Notes: generated from the sequence alone by a model not told the origin. Shown: positions 24,484-34,764, numbered from the stretch's first letter. The stretch: DNA of 64,000 nt from an uncultured Prevotella sp. (GCA_900315525.1 OMZO01000004.1:62001-126000); one strand, 5' to 3'. Made by a program: numbers and translations.

Positions 24484-26754
24484 TTAAAAACTTATCGATA
24501 GATGCGCCATCATATTAAACGGAGCAGAAGGAGCAAATCCGGCCTCATACTGGTCGTGAGTTTCCCTGCCCGTAGCGACGACCTGTCCGTTCTGCATTTC
24601 GAAGGCCGGTGCTGCCCAACCGTTGTTGTCGTACTTGGCCGAGAAGATGTTGTAGAGCGTCACGCCGATGCTGGCATCCTTCAGTCCGAACTTAGGCAGA
24701 CGGAAATTGTACGAGAGATCGATATTGGTGGTGAAGTGGCCGTCGAGCATCATGCTGACATCCACGGGTCTGTCGTTGTCGTCGAGCGTGGTGTAGTTCC
24801 TGAAACCGGTGTTGGTCATGTACTGTTCGCTGATGTAGCGGCTTTGCACGGCGGCCTTGAAGCCATAGTAGCTGAAGGTCAGGATGTTGTTCAGCAGGAA
24901 GTTGGGCGAGAAAGCCAGGGGCTGGTCGCCTAAGTTGGCTACCGTTTTGTCCGTCAGGTTGACGGTGATATCCTTGACGCGATTCTTCGACCAGGTGGCA
25001 TTGATGTCCCAGCGAAACCAGTCGGCGGGCTTCCATGCAGCCTCTAGCTCTATACCGAGACGGTAGCTCTTGGGCATGTTGCGGGTGATGGCCTCGCCAA
25101 TCTTGTCAATCTCGCCCGTCAGCACGAACTGGTCCTTATAGTCCATCCAGTAGATGTTGGCACCTGCCGAGAAACTTGCCGACTGGAACTTATAGCCAGC
25201 CTCGAGGTCGTTTAGGCGCTCAGTCTTCGGGCGCTCCAGTCCGGCATTGTTGTTGTTCTCGAAGTTGTTGCGGGTAGGCTCCTTGTGGGCGATGGCATAC
25301 GATGCATACACCTTGTGGCGGGGCGTGATGTCGTAGTTCAGTCCGAACTTGGGGTTGAAGAAGTCGTACGACTCCTTGATGTCATAGACGATGCGCTTCG
25401 TGGCATCCCAGTCTATCTCGTCCGTCGGCCCGTTCATCTTGATACCGACATGGCGGTACTGCAGGTCGAGGAAGGCGTTCAGGCCCTGCAGCAGGTCGTA
25501 GGTCACCTTGCCATAGACGTTGAAGTCGGTCTTCTTCGTGTTGTTGTCGTAGTAGCGATGGTCGGGGAAGAGTTCGTCGACGGGGTGCTTCACCCAGGGT
25601 ATGAGTCCGTAGTGGTCGCCGTCATACTTGTTCCAGCCTCCGCCGATGACGGCCTGCAGGTTCTGTTTGTTGTCGTAGGTCAGCGAGGCCACGGCGCCAT
25701 AGAAGTCGTTGTCCATGGTCTTCTTGCGCACCAGATCGCTCTCGGCCCAAGTCATCTGATTGTCCAGGTCGTACTCGAAGAGCGTGCGGTCAGCCTTGTA
25801 TTCATTGTAGTATCCGAAGCCCTTGGTATAGTGCAGGGCAGCGTTTAATTTGAATTCACGACTGATGTTCTGGTTCCAGATGAGCTGGTAGTTCTGCTGG
25901 TGGTAGTTGTCGGTCTGGTCTTCGTAGTAGTGGCGGTTGCCCTGCTCGTCCCTGTATTCGCCGCACGAGTTGTAGGTACGTCCGTAGAGGCTCTGCTCGT
26001 ACTTCGAGGTGTAGTTCCAGGCATGGTAGGTCTCCTCGACACCGTTGAAAGTGATGAATTTCACTACTGTATTGTCGCCGAACCAGCCTGCCTGCAGGAA
26101 ATAGCTGTTCAGCTTCGTCGAGGCACGGTCCAGATAGCCCTTCGACCCGATGTTGCTGAGTCGGCCCTGCAGTCCCCAGTGCCCTTTGATTAGTCCGGTG
26201 CCAAAGCGAATGGTCTCCTTATGACTATAGTAGGAACCGCCGCTGAGGTCGATGCCCACGTATGGAGTGACACCGATATTCTCCGTCAGCATGTTGATGG
26301 TAGCACCGAAGGCACCTGCGCCGTTGGTCGACGTGCCCACGCCGCGCTGTATCTGCATCGACTGCACGCTGCTGGCGAAATCACCCATGTTGACCCAGTA
26401 GAGTCCGGCACTTTCGGCATCGTTCATGGGGATGCCGTTGGCGGTGATGTTGATGCGCGAGGGGTCAGTACCGCGCACTCTGATGGAAGTATAGCCGATA
26501 CCATTACCAGCGTCCGACGTCATCGTCACCGAAGGTGTGAGCGACAGCAGATAGGGCACATCCTGTCCGAAGTTCACGCTCTTCAGCTGTTCCTGCGACA
26601 TGTCGGTGAAGGCCACAGGGGTCTTCTTCGTGGCACGTGTCGCCGTCACCTGCACGCCCTGCAACTCTACCGAGAGCAATGAGTCCACATCGTTCTCTGC
26701 ATTCATACTCGCTGCACTCACCAGCGCAGCCACTCCTAAAAAAAATCTTTTCAT
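24484..26754 (-). CDS. TonB-dependent outer-membrane receptor, probably for thiamine
   Basis: A 756-aa receptor with a signal peptide (cleavage near SMNA-E), a TonB-box region (LQGVQVTATR), a plug domain (IRVRGTDPSRINITANGIPMND) and a 22-strand-type barrel ending in MMAHLSISF with C-terminal Phe. It is the first gene after the TPP riboswitch, so thiamine or a derivative is the expected ligand. Its GC content is visibly higher than its neighbours', which gives long spurious open frames on the other strand and may point to a different history. Confidence 0.9.
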   Translation of the reverse strand: MKRFFLGVAALVSAASMNAENDVDSLLSVELQGVQVTATRATKKTPVAFTDMSQEQLKSVNFGQDVPYLLSLTPSVTMTSDAGNGIGYTSIRVRGTDPSRINITANGIPMNDAESAGLYWVNMGDFASSVQSMQIQRGVGTSTNGAGAFGATINMLTENIGVTPYVGIDLSGGSYYSHKETIRFGTGLIKGHWGLQGRLSNIGSKGYLDRASTKLNSYFLQAGWFGDNTVVKFITFNGVEETYHAWNYTSKYEQSLYGRTYNSCGEYRDEQGNRHYYEDQTDNYHQQNYQLIWNQNISREFKLNAALHYTKGFGYYNEYKADRTLFEYDLDNQMTWAESDLVRKKTMDNDFYGAVASLTYDNKQNLQAVIGGGWNKYDGDHYGLIPWVKHPVDELFPDHRYYDNNTKKTDFNVYGKVTYDLLQGLNAFLDLQYRHVGIKMNGPTDEIDWDATKRIVYDIKESYDFFNPKFGLNYDITPRHKVYASYAIAHKEPTRNNFENNNNAGLERPKTERLNDLEAGYKFQSASFSAGANIYWMDYKDQFVLTGEIDKIGEAITRNMPKSYRLGIELEAAWKPADWFRWDINATWSKNRVKDITVNLTDKTVANLGDQPLAFSPNFLLNNILTFSYYGFKAAVQSRYISEQYMTNTGFRNYTTLDDNDRPVDVSMMLDGHFTTNIDLSYNFRLPKFGLKDASIGVTLYNIFSAKYDNNGWAAPAFEMQNGQVVATGRETHDQYEAGFAPSAPFNMMAHLSISF

Positions 26755-26824
26755 ACTACTAACTTGTACCTTTAATTAATAAATAATGTAAAGGGGGAAA
26801 TCTTGTATTGACAAATATCCTTAA

Positions 26825-26901
26825 TTCCATCCCTACGCCGGCATTATCCGGATCAGGTTAGAGGGTATCATCTCAGCCTGCAACTGCAGGCACCCCTTGA
26901 A
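26825..26901 (-). ncRNA. TPP riboswitch (THI element)
   Basis: On the minus strand the conserved blocks appear in order: GGGGTGCC, GCTGAGA, ATACCC, AACCTGATC, GGATAATGCC and GCGTAGGGA. It lies between the promoter box at 26944 and the receptor start at 26754 and should repress the operon when thiamine diphosphate is high. Confidence 0.96.
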
Positions 26902-26943
26902 ATCGTATCTTTTGCACGCTTGCCTAAGCAAGAATTGCGGCTG

Positions 26944-26951
26944 CAAAGATA
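26944..26951 (-). promoter_or_regulatory. -7 box for the thiamine operon
   Basis: TATCTTTG on the minus strand, 42 nt upstream of the riboswitch. Confidence 0.7.
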
Positions 26952-27015
26952 CGAATATTTGGGGGAAGAGCCAAAAGATTTTTCACTTTTCTTTGTAAAT
27001 GAACAAAATTATGCT

Positions 27016-27023
27016 TATCTTTG
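27016..27023 (+). promoter_or_regulatory. -7 box for the UDP-glucuronate decarboxylase gene
   Basis: TATCTTTG, 28 nt before ATG 27052. It excludes the longer frame that begins at 26920. Confidence 0.65.
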
Positions 27024-27051
27024 CACCAACATTGAAACAAAACGATTTTAT

Positions 27052-27993
27052 ATGAAACGAATATTGGTTACGGGCGGAGCTGGATTTATCGGTTCTCACC
27101 TCTGTGAGCGACTCGTTAACGATGGCAATGACGTCATCTGCGTTGATAATTTCTATAGCGGTTCTAAAGAAAACGTATGGCACTTGATTGGCAAGCCCAA
27201 TTTCGAATTGGTACGCCACGACGTTATTAACCCATATTGGGCTGAAGTCGATGAGATCTACAACTTAGCTTGTCCTGCCTCACCCATTTACTACCAGACA
27301 GATCCTATACAGACCACAAAGACTTCTGTATTTGGCGCCTATCACATGTTGGGTCTGGCCCGTCGCACAAAAGCAAAGATCCTCCAGTCATCTACCAGTG
27401 AGGTCTATGGCGACCCCAATGTGCACCCACAGCCAGAAAGTTACTGGGGCAATGTAAATCCCATCGGACTGCGCTCCTGCTATGACGAAGGCAAGCGCTG
27501 CGCAGAAACCCTTTTCTTTGACTACCATCGTTTACACAATGTACGTATCAAAGTGATTCGTATCTTCAATACCTATGGACCACGCATGGCCGTCAGCGAT
27601 GGGCGCGTCGTCTCTAATTTCGTCGTACAGGCTCTTCGCGGAGAAGACCTCACCATCTACGGTGACGGCCAGCAGACCCGTTCCTTCCAATATGTCAGCG
27701 ACCTTATCGATGGCATGCTGCGCGTAATGGAGACAGGTGACGACTTCACGGGTCCCGTCAACCTTGGTAACCCAGGCGAGTTTACCATGCTTGAACTAGC
27801 TGAAAAAGTTATCAAGAAAGTCGGCGGCAAGAGTAAGATCGTATTCCGCCCATTGCCTAGTGACGATCCTAAGATGCGCAAACCAGACATCACTGTCGCC
27901 AAGAATAAGCTTGGTTGGGAGCCAAAGGTCACGCTTGATGAGGGTCTGGATCATATAATCTTATATTTCCGCGACTATCTCGCAAAACACTAA
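27052..27993 (+). CDS. UDP-glucuronate decarboxylase (UDP-xylose synthase)
   Basis: A 313-aa NAD-dependent short-chain dehydrogenase/reductase. It has the Rossmann motif [14 protein letters not shown], the catalytic Tyr-Lys in [11 protein letters not shown] and the UXS-type segments [15 protein letters not shown] and [21 protein letters not shown] enzymes make UDP-xylose from UDP-glucuronate for surface glycans. Length is normal for the bacterial soluble form. It is a monocistronic gene ending in a strong terminator. Confidence 0.93.
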   Translation: MKRILVTGGAGFIGSHLCERLVNDGNDVICVDNFYSGSKENVWHLIGKPNFELVRHDVINPYWAEVDEIYNLACPASPIYYQTDPIQTTKTSVFGAYHMLGLARRTKAKILQSSTSEVYGDPNVHPQPESYWGNVNPIGLRSCYDEGKRCAETLFFDYHRLHNVRIKVIRIFNTYGPRMAVSDGRVVSNFVVQALRGEDLTIYGDGQQTRSFQYVSDLIDGMLRVMETGDDFTGPVNLGNPGEFTMLELAEKVIKKVGGKSKIVFRPLPSDDPKMRKPDITVAKNKLGWEPKVTLDEGLDHIILYFRDYLAKH

Positions 27994-28012
27994 TTTTGCT
28001 TTTCTGCATAAA

Positions 28013-28045
28013 AAGAGGCACTTATTGTTTCGATAAGTGCCTCTT
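28013..28045. terminator. Bidirectional terminator
   Basis: AAGAGGCACTTAT and ATAAGTGCCTCTT form a perfect 13-bp stem with a 7-nt loop, with an A run before and T-rich sequence after. It separates the plus-strand UXS gene from the convergent Na/Pi gene. Confidence 0.9.
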
Positions 28046-28132
28046 AATCTTTATAAAGAACCTTTTAGTTCTCAAGAAAAGGCTCTAAGTTTTTACCACA
28101 TAGACTACCTTAAGCTATGCAGCCTTAGGCAA

Positions 28133-29869
28133 CTAGCGAAGGCCCATGCGAGCCTCAACAACGTTGACAACATAGTCGCCAAGTTTCTCGCACTCATTGA
28201 TAAGATCCATATAGATGGTACCGACGGCGTAAGTATATTCGTGGTTGTTCACATCGGTAATATTCTGAGACTTCAGCTGATTGCGGTAGTTGTTGATTTC
28301 ATGTTCGATATTGAATGAGCGATTGACATCGAATGTCTCTTTGCGACCACCCATCAGCTTATTCATCTGTGTCAGCGATTGATCAGTAAGTTCCATCATC
28401 TGGTGGATATGGTCGTACTGCTTTTCGATGAAATGATCCTCCTTGCCATTGTACTTGCGGGAGATGGTGCGGGCCATGTTATAGCAAGCATCACCGATAG
28501 ATTCCAGCTCAGAGATTTCACGAAGCATAGCACGGATCTTGGCCTTGGTATCATCGGAGAGATGGGCATCACTCACGGAGTCGAGATACTTGGCAATCTC
28601 CAATTCCATGTTATCGGATATGCCCTCGTACTTCTCAATACGGGTGAAAAGTTTATTGAAGTCACCTGCCCGATTGTCTTTCTTGTTAGTGGCACTGGAA
28701 GAGAGCGTAAGCAGCTCACGCACCATGCCAAACATACGCTGCATACGATTAGAGAACGACTGGATCTCCTTCTGAGCCTCAAGCACAGAGAGCTCTGGGG
28801 TCTTCATGAAACCGGCTGTAATAAAATGCAGGCGGAAGTCCTCTTCCTCATCGACCTTCTTGGGTTTGATGACCCAGCAGACAAACTTCTCAATCTGCGG
28901 GATGAACCAGATGAGAATCATCGTGTTGGCTACGTTGAAGGCCGTATGGAAGGCAGCAAGCACGAAACTCAACTTAGCCGAATTAGCCAGGAAGAGACGG
29001 CTCTCAACGGTGTCTTTATCCATCGTCACATCATAGCCTACCCATCCACAGACCATATCGATGAATGGACGGAAGACAAACAAAATCCAGATGACACCGA
29101 AGACATTGAAGAACATATGAGCCAGTGCTGCGCGACGAGCCTGCGTATTGGCAGACATTGCTGCCAGGTTTGAGGTAACCGTAGTACCAATATTTTCACC
29201 CATCACCAACGCAATACCCTGATAAATAGGCAGTGCGCCACTAGAACAGAGAATCATCGTGATGGCCATCACAGCTGCCGACGACTGTACGCAGAAGGTC
29301 ATGATACCACCCAGGAGAAGGAATATCAGCGTCGTAACAAACGAGTCGGGATCAAACGAGGCAAAGAAATTGAGCAATGTCTGATTCTCGCCAAGGTGCA
29401 TCTCCGTACCTGTCATGCGCAGCGTTCCCAAACCAAGGAGCAGGAAGGACAGACCGAAGAGGAAATCACCGATATAGCGGTATTTCTTCAGATAGATCAG
29501 AATGATACCCAAGAAGAACGCAGGATAGACGGCACTGGTGATATCAAACGACATACCTGCCGACATAATCCAGGCAGTTAGTGTCGTACCGATATTGGCA
29601 CCCATAATGACCGAAATAGCCTGCGCCAGTGTAAGCAAACCAGCATTTACAAACGAAACAGTCATCACTGTCGTAGCAGTAGATGACTGAACAGATGCTG
29701 TCACCAGCATCCCCGTAAGCATACCTGTAAAACGGTTGGTGGTCATTGCACCAAGAACATGTCGCAGCTGCGGACCTGCCATCTTCTGCAAGGCCTCACT
29801 CATCGACTTCATACCAAACATCAAAAGGGCGAGCGAGCCAAGAAGCTTAAATATAATCCAGATAGACAT
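28133..29869 (-). CDS. Na/phosphate cotransporter family protein with PhoU-like tail
   Basis: A 578-aa protein. The membrane half has the two inverted family repeats: VTASVQSSTATTVM with MGANIGTT, and FCVQSSAAVMAITM with MGENIGTT. The C-terminal ~220 residues are a helical PhoU-like domain (NKLFTRIEKYEGISDNMELEIAKYL region). It probably imports inorganic phosphate with Na+. Confidence 0.9.
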   Translation of the reverse strand: MSIWIIFKLLGSLALLMFGMKSMSEALQKMAGPQLRHVLGAMTTNRFTGMLTGMLVTASVQSSTATTVMTVSFVNAGLLTLAQAISVIMGANIGTTLTAWIMSAGMSFDITSAVYPAFFLGIILIYLKKYRYIGDFLFGLSFLLLGLGTLRMTGTEMHLGENQTLLNFFASFDPDSFVTTLIFLLLGGIMTFCVQSSAAVMAITMILCSSGALPIYQGIALVMGENIGTTVTSNLAAMSANTQARRAALAHMFFNVFGVIWILFVFRPFIDMVCGWVGYDVTMDKDTVESRLFLANSAKLSFVLAAFHTAFNVANTMILIWFIPQIEKFVCWVIKPKKVDEEEDFRLHFITAGFMKTPELSVLEAQKEIQSFSNRMQRMFGMVRELLTLSSSATNKKDNRAGDFNKLFTRIEKYEGISDNMELEIAKYLDSVSDAHLSDDTKAKIRAMLREISELESIGDACYNMARTISRKYNGKEDHFIEKQYDHIHQMMELTDQSLTQMNKLMGGRKETFDVNRSFNIEHEINNYRNQLKSQNITDVNNHEYTYAVGTIYMDLINECEKLGDYVVNVVEARMGLR

Positions 29870-29899
29870 AAAAGATTAGTTTAAACGAAATTTCGGGCA

Positions 29900-29907
29900 C
29901 AAAGATA
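29900..29907 (-). promoter_or_regulatory. -7 box for the Na/Pi gene
   Basis: TATCTTTG on the minus strand, 30 nt before ATG 29869. Just upstream, 29917-29940 is an AAGAATTAAGAG-type AT-rich repeat. Confidence 0.6.
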
Positions 29908-30003
29908 CAAAGAAAATAAGAATTAAGAGTTAAGAATTAAGAAAAAATGAGAACATAATGCAAAATTTCTTTGCTTAAATCCTTATATTACTGAATAATT
30001 GCT

Positions 30004-30011
30004 TACCTTTG
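30004..30011 (+). promoter_or_regulatory. -7 box for nucleoside kinase 1
   Basis: TACCTTTG, 32 nt before ATG 30044. Confidence 0.6.
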
Positions 30012-30043
30012 CATCAAATGATACCTAAACAATCACAATCAAT

Positions 30044-31705
30044 ATGGAGAAGACTATTCAGATTTACTGCCGTAATAATAATAAGGTAATAGAAGTACCT
30101 ATAGGCGCTTCACTTGAAGAGGCTTATAAGGAATCTGGGATTCAGATGACTCATGGTCCTATCAATGCCCATGTGAACAACAAGGTAGAGGGTATGCACT
30201 TCCGGCTGTACAAGCAGAAGGAGGTGGAATTCCTCGACATCACGTCGCCGAGTGGCATGCGCGCCTACACTCGTTCTTTGTTCTTCGTGCTCTGCAAGGC
30301 CGTCCACGACCTGTACGAGAAGTGCAAGGTGGCCATTGATATCCCCGTGAGCAACGGCTACTATGTGAATCTTAACATCGGACACGAGGTAACCATCGAG
30401 GATGCAGGCCGTATCCGTCGCAGGATGCAGGAGATCATCGACGCCGCCCTGCCCATCCACCGCCATGAGACCACCACGGAAGAGGCCATCCGCATCTTCG
30501 ACGAGAAGCACAACCGCTCCAAGGTGAAGCTATTGAAGAGCATAGGGCGTCTCTTTACGACTTACTATGACATCGATGGCTATATCGACTATTATTATGG
30601 TTCACTGCTGACAAACACATCGCAGCTCTATCTCTTCGGACTGGAGAAATACTACGATGGGCTGCTACTCCGACTGCCGTCTAGCCAGCACCCCGACGAA
30701 TTAGGCGAGATGACCCATCAGGACAAGATGTTCAGCATCTTCAAGGAACATCACCAGTGGCAGGACATCATAGGCTTGCGCACTGTGGGCGACCTGAATG
30801 AAGCCATTCTCAATGGGCATTCGTCACACCTGATCCAAGTCAGTGAAGCGCTTCAGGAAAAGAAGATCGGAAAGATTGCCGATGAGATTGCCAAGCGCAA
30901 GGGCATCCGTCTGGTACTTATTGCCGGCCCTTCGTCATCGGGCAAGACCACAACCTGCAAACGACTCAGCATCCAACTGGTTACCAATGGCATCAAACCT
31001 ATCGGCATCTCTCTTGACGACTATTTCCTCGACCGCGAGAAGACACCACTCGACGAGAAAGGCGACTTTGACTTCGAGCATCTGCACGCCCTAAACCTCC
31101 CGCTCTTCAACGAACAACTTAATGCGCTGTTCAAGGGTGAAGAGGTAGAGTTGCCTCGCTACGACTTCCCAACAGGCAAGAGCGTAAAGAGCGGCAAAAA
31201 GCTCAAACTGCACGATGACGAAGTGCTTGTAGTAGAAGGTATCCATGCGCTGAATCCAGAATTAACTGCACAGATTCCCAATGAACAAATCTTCCGAGTC
31301 TATGCTTCGGCCCTGACTACCATCCTGCTCGACAACCACAACTATGTCCCGACTACCGACAACCGCCTACTACGACGTATTATCCGTGACTACAAGTATC
31401 GTGGGGTATCTGCTCTGGATACCATCCACCGTTGGCCATCGGTGAGAGCAGGTGAAAACAAATGGATATTCCCCTTCCAGGAGAATGCCGACGCGATGTT
31501 CAACACCGCCATGCTCTTCGAACTGGCCGTCATTAAAAGTCAGGCAGAGCCGTTATTGGAGCAAGTGCCCGAGAACTGCCCTGAATACGCCGAGGCCTAT
31601 CGTCTTCTGAAGTTCCTCCGCTATATCAAGCCTATCCCCGAAGCGCATATTCCACCGACTTCGCTTCTTCGCGAGTTCCTTGGGGGCAGTTCTTTTGAAT
31701 ATTAA
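30044..31705 (+). CDS. TGS-type nucleoside (uridine) kinase, copy 1
   Basis: A 553-aa protein. Residues 1-60 resemble a TGS domain (VIEVPIGASLEEAYKE). Residues 60-270 are a threonyl-tRNA-synthetase-like second domain. Residues 280-500 are a uridine kinase/phosphoribulokinase fold with P-loop IAGPSSSGKTTTCKRL and the ISLDDYFLDREKTP segment. The C-terminus ends PPTSLLREFLGGSSF, as in the paralogue at 36444. Family members phosphorylate nucleosides; the substrate of this copy is not fixed by context. Confidence 0.88.
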   Translation: MEKTIQIYCRNNNKVIEVPIGASLEEAYKESGIQMTHGPINAHVNNKVEGMHFRLYKQKEVEFLDITSPSGMRAYTRSLFFVLCKAVHDLYEKCKVAIDIPVSNGYYVNLNIGHEVTIEDAGRIRRRMQEIIDAALPIHRHETTTEEAIRIFDEKHNRSKVKLLKSIGRLFTTYYDIDGYIDYYYGSLLTNTSQLYLFGLEKYYDGLLLRLPSSQHPDELGEMTHQDKMFSIFKEHHQWQDIIGLRTVGDLNEAILNGHSSHLIQVSEALQEKKIGKIADEIAKRKGIRLVLIAGPSSSGKTTTCKRLSIQLVTNGIKPIGISLDDYFLDREKTPLDEKGDFDFEHLHALNLPLFNEQLNALFKGEEVELPRYDFPTGKSVKSGKKLKLHDDEVLVVEGIHALNPELTAQIPNEQIFRVYASALTTILLDNHNYVPTTDNRLLRRIIRDYKYRGVSALDTIHRWPSVRAGENKWIFPFQENADAMFNTAMLFELAVIKSQAEPLLEQVPENCPEYAEAYRLLKFLRYIKPIPEAHIPPTSLLREFLGGSSFEY

Positions 31706-31804
31706 TACACTAGAAATAATGCATAAAAATGCAATGACGGTGAATAAAAAGCACTGTTATTGCATTTTTATTGTTATTTGTTTTGCGTTTTTCATAATTT
31801 ACAG

Positions 31805-31812
31805 TAACTTTG
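31805..31812 (+). promoter_or_regulatory. -7 box for korAB
   Basis: TAACTTTG, 31 nt before ATG 31844. Confidence 0.65.
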
Positions 31813-31843
31813 CACGCTGAAATAAATCTGTTTGAAATAACAT

Positions 31844-33691
31844 ATGGCTGAAAAATTAGAAATCAAAGAGCTCGACCAAGTGGTCGTACGCTTTTCAGGT
31901 GACTCCGGCGACGGCATGCAGCTTGCCGGAAACATCTTCTCTACGGTCAGTGCTACCGTTGGTAATGGCATTTCCACATTCCCCGACTATCCCGCCGACA
32001 TCCGCGCCCCGCAAGGTTCGCTGACGGGTGTTTCAGGTTTCCAAGTACATATCGGTGCTGGCAAGGTCTATACGCCTGGTGACAAATGTGACGTACTTGT
32101 AGCAATGAATGCTGCTGCATTGAAGACACAATACCGTTATGCCAAGCCCGATGCCACTATCATCATCGATACAGACTCTTTCGGTCCGAAAGACTTGGAG
32201 AAGGCACAGTTCAAGACTGACGATTATCTCGGAGAAATGCAAATTGACCCCGATCGCGTGATCCAGTGCCCATTAACCACAATGGTCAAAGACAGCCTTG
32301 CTGATACCGGCATGGACAACAAGGCCATGCTGAAGTGCCGTAACATGTTTGCCCTTGGACTCGTTTGCTGGCTCTTTGATCGTGACCTCAATCTCGTAGG
32401 CAACTTCCTACGCGAGAAATTCGCCAAGAAACCTGCTATCGCAGAAGCCAACATCAAGGTAATACAAGCTGGTTACGACTACGGTCACAATACCCACTCT
32501 TCTGCTGTCAACGTTCGCCGCATTGAGACGAAGCACAAGGAGCCGGGCCGCTATATGGACATCACGGGTAATAAAGCTACTGCTTATGGCTTCATCGCAG
32601 CAGCAGAGAAAGCAGGTCTTCGTCTCTACTTGGGTTCCTATCCTATCACACCTGCTACCGATGTGCTCCACGAATTGTCGAAGCACAAGTCATGCGGTGT
32701 CATCACCGTGCAGTGTGAGGACGAGATTTCAGGTTGTGCCTCTGCACTCGGTGCTTCCTTCGCTGGCGCATTAGGTGTGACCTCCACCTCTGGTCCTGGT
32801 ATCTGTCTGAAGAGCGAAGCCATGAATCTGGCTGTGATTATGGAGTTGCCGCTAGTAGTGCTCGACGTACAGCGCGGAGGTCCCGCCACGGGTCTGCCCA
32901 CCAAGTCTGAGCAGACTGATTTGCTACAGGCCCTTTTCGGCCGTAACGGCGAAAGTCCCATGCCCGTAATGGCAGCTACGAGTCCTGCCGACTGTTTCGA
33001 CGCCGCCTATCAGGCTGCCAAGATAGCATTGGAACACATGACTCCAGTCGTACTACTTACCGATGCTTATATTGCTAATGGTTCTGGAGCCTTCAAACTA
33101 CCAGAAATGGCAAAGTTAGATGCTATCAACCCACCATATGTTCCTGAGGATTTGAAGGGCAAATGGGCTCCATATATGCGCGCAGAAAATGGAACCCGCT
33201 ATTGGGCCGTTCCTGGTCGTGAAGGCTTTACCCATATCCTCGGTGGCCTAGAGAAAGACTCTGAGACTGGCGCCATCTCTACCAATCCTGAGAACCACGA
33301 TTTGATGACACGTCTGCGTCAGCAGAAGATTGCCAACATCCAAGTGCCAGATTTGGAGGTGGATGGTGACGTCAATGATGCCGAACTGCTTATCGTAGGA
33401 TTCGGTTCTACTTATGGTCATCTGCACTCGGCTATGGACGAACTCCGTTCCAATGGTTACAAGGTTGCCCAGACTCAGTTCAAGTACCTGAACCCACTAC
33501 CAAAGAACACGTCCGACGTGCTTACAAAATATAAGAAGGTAGTTGTAGCCGAGCAGAACATGGGTCAGCTCGCTGGATACCTACGCATGAAGGTCGATGG
33601 TTTCGTGCCTTACCAGTTCAACCAGGTAAAGGGGCAGCCATTCGTGGTTGAAGAGTTAGTCAATGCATTCGAGGACATTTTAAAGAAGTAA
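31844..33691 (+). CDS. korA: 2-oxoglutarate:ferredoxin oxidoreductase, fused gamma-alpha subunit
   Basis: A 615-aa subunit. The N-terminal ~190 residues are the gamma domain (VVRFSGDSGDGMQLAGNIFS). The rest is the alpha (pyrimidine-binding) domain with GSYPITPATDVLHEL and GALGVTSTSGPGICLKSEA. With KorB it interconverts 2-oxoglutarate and succinyl-CoA using ferredoxin. This replaces a 2-oxoglutarate dehydrogenase and fits an anaerobe. It is 6 nt from korB. Confidence 0.93.
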   Translation: MAEKLEIKELDQVVVRFSGDSGDGMQLAGNIFSTVSATVGNGISTFPDYPADIRAPQGSLTGVSGFQVHIGAGKVYTPGDKCDVLVAMNAAALKTQYRYAKPDATIIIDTDSFGPKDLEKAQFKTDDYLGEMQIDPDRVIQCPLTTMVKDSLADTGMDNKAMLKCRNMFALGLVCWLFDRDLNLVGNFLREKFAKKPAIAEANIKVIQAGYDYGHNTHSSAVNVRRIETKHKEPGRYMDITGNKATAYGFIAAAEKAGLRLYLGSYPITPATDVLHELSKHKSCGVITVQCEDEISGCASALGASFAGALGVTSTSGPGICLKSEAMNLAVIMELPLVVLDVQRGGPATGLPTKSEQTDLLQALFGRNGESPMPVMAATSPADCFDAAYQAAKIALEHMTPVVLLTDAYIANGSGAFKLPEMAKLDAINPPYVPEDLKGKWAPYMRAENGTRYWAVPGREGFTHILGGLEKDSETGAISTNPENHDLMTRLRQQKIANIQVPDLEVDGDVNDAELLIVGFGSTYGHLHSAMDELRSNGYKVAQTQFKYLNPLPKNTSDVLTKYKKVVVAEQNMGQLAGYLRMKVDGFVPYQFNQVKGQPFVVEELVNAFEDILKK

Positions 33692-33697
33692 ACAACT

Positions 33698-34702
33698 ATG
33701 AGTTATACAGCACAAGATTTTAAGAAAGGCCAGCCAAGATGGTGTCCTGGTTGCGGTGACCATTTTTTCCTGGCATCACTACATAAAGCACTGGCAGAGA
33801 TTGGCGTTAACCCTTGGGACACAGCAGTCATTTCGGGTATCGGTTGTTCCAGCCGTCTGCCCCACTACATGGCAACTTATGGAATGAACACCATTCACGG
33901 CCGTGCTGCAGCCATCGCTACTGGTGCAAAGGTCGCTAACCCCAACCTCACCGTTTGGCAGGTCAGTGGTGATGGCGACGGCTTGGCTATCGGTGGTAAC
34001 CATTTCATCCACGCCAACCGTCGTAACATTGACCTCAATATGATTCTGCTCAACAACCGTATCTACGGTCTGACCAAAGGTCAGTACTCTCCCACCTCAC
34101 CCCGTGGATTCGTATCGAAGTCGTCACCCTATGGCACTGTGGAGGATCCTTTCCGCCCAGCAGAGCTATGTTTCGGTGCCCGCGGACACTTCTTCGCCCG
34201 CTGCGTAGCAACCGATGCCAAAGGCACAGTTGAGGTACTGAAGGCTGCATACGAGCACAAAGGCGCATCTGTCACTGAGGTCCTGCAGAATTGTGTTATC
34301 TTCAACGATCACTGCCATGATATCGTCTATAACAACGAAGGACGTAAGAAGAATGCTATCTACGTGCGCCATGGAGAGAAACTCGTGTTCGGAGAGAACA
34401 ACGAGTACGGTCTTGTACAACAAGGCTTTGGCCTAAAGGTAGTGGAAATCGGCAAGGACGGCTACACCCTTGACGACGTGCTCGTGCATGACGCCCACTG
34501 CGAAGACAACACCCTGCAGCTGAAACTTGCCATGATGACCCCGGAGGATGGTTTCCCCATTGCCCTCGGTGTAATCCGCGACGTAGAGGCTCCCACCTAT
34601 AATGACGCCGTACACGCTCAGTTGGCAGAAGTTTCAGCACAGAAGAAATATCATAACTTCGAGGAACTGCTGGAGACAAATGACATTTGGGAAGTGAAAT
34701 AA
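33698..34702 (+). CDS. korB: 2-oxoglutarate:ferredoxin oxidoreductase, beta subunit
   Basis: A 334-aa thiamine-diphosphate-binding subunit. It has the CPGCGDHFFL cysteine motif, the ISGIGCSSRLPHYM segment and the ThDP motif GDGDGLAIGGNHFIHANRRN. The enzyme needs the cofactor supplied by the thiamine operon in this window. The operon ends at a hairpin terminator. Confidence 0.93.
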   Translation: MSYTAQDFKKGQPRWCPGCGDHFFLASLHKALAEIGVNPWDTAVISGIGCSSRLPHYMATYGMNTIHGRAAAIATGAKVANPNLTVWQVSGDGDGLAIGGNHFIHANRRNIDLNMILLNNRIYGLTKGQYSPTSPRGFVSKSSPYGTVEDPFRPAELCFGARGHFFARCVATDAKGTVEVLKAAYEHKGASVTEVLQNCVIFNDHCHDIVYNNEGRKKNAIYVRHGEKLVFGENNEYGLVQQGFGLKVVEIGKDGYTLDDVLVHDAHCEDNTLQLKLAMMTPEDGFPIALGVIRDVEAPTYNDAVHAQLAEVSAQKKYHNFEELLETNDIWEVK

Positions 34703-34725
34703 TTAATTTGCTAACTCCACTTATC

Positions 34726-34764
34726 AATCATCCCTTAAGGCGATGCCTTTAGGGATGATTTTGT
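34726..34764 (+). terminator. Terminator of korAB
   Basis: AATCATCCCT pairs with AGGGATGATT, extended inward by AAGGC/GCCTT, and is followed by TTTTG. Confidence 0.85.

Noticed and set aside
24502..26682. Long plus-strand open frames (up to 187 codons) opposite the TonB receptor gene
   Set aside because: They are shadows caused by the high GC of the receptor gene; they lack promoters and recognisable motifs, and the minus-strand protein is a complete receptor.
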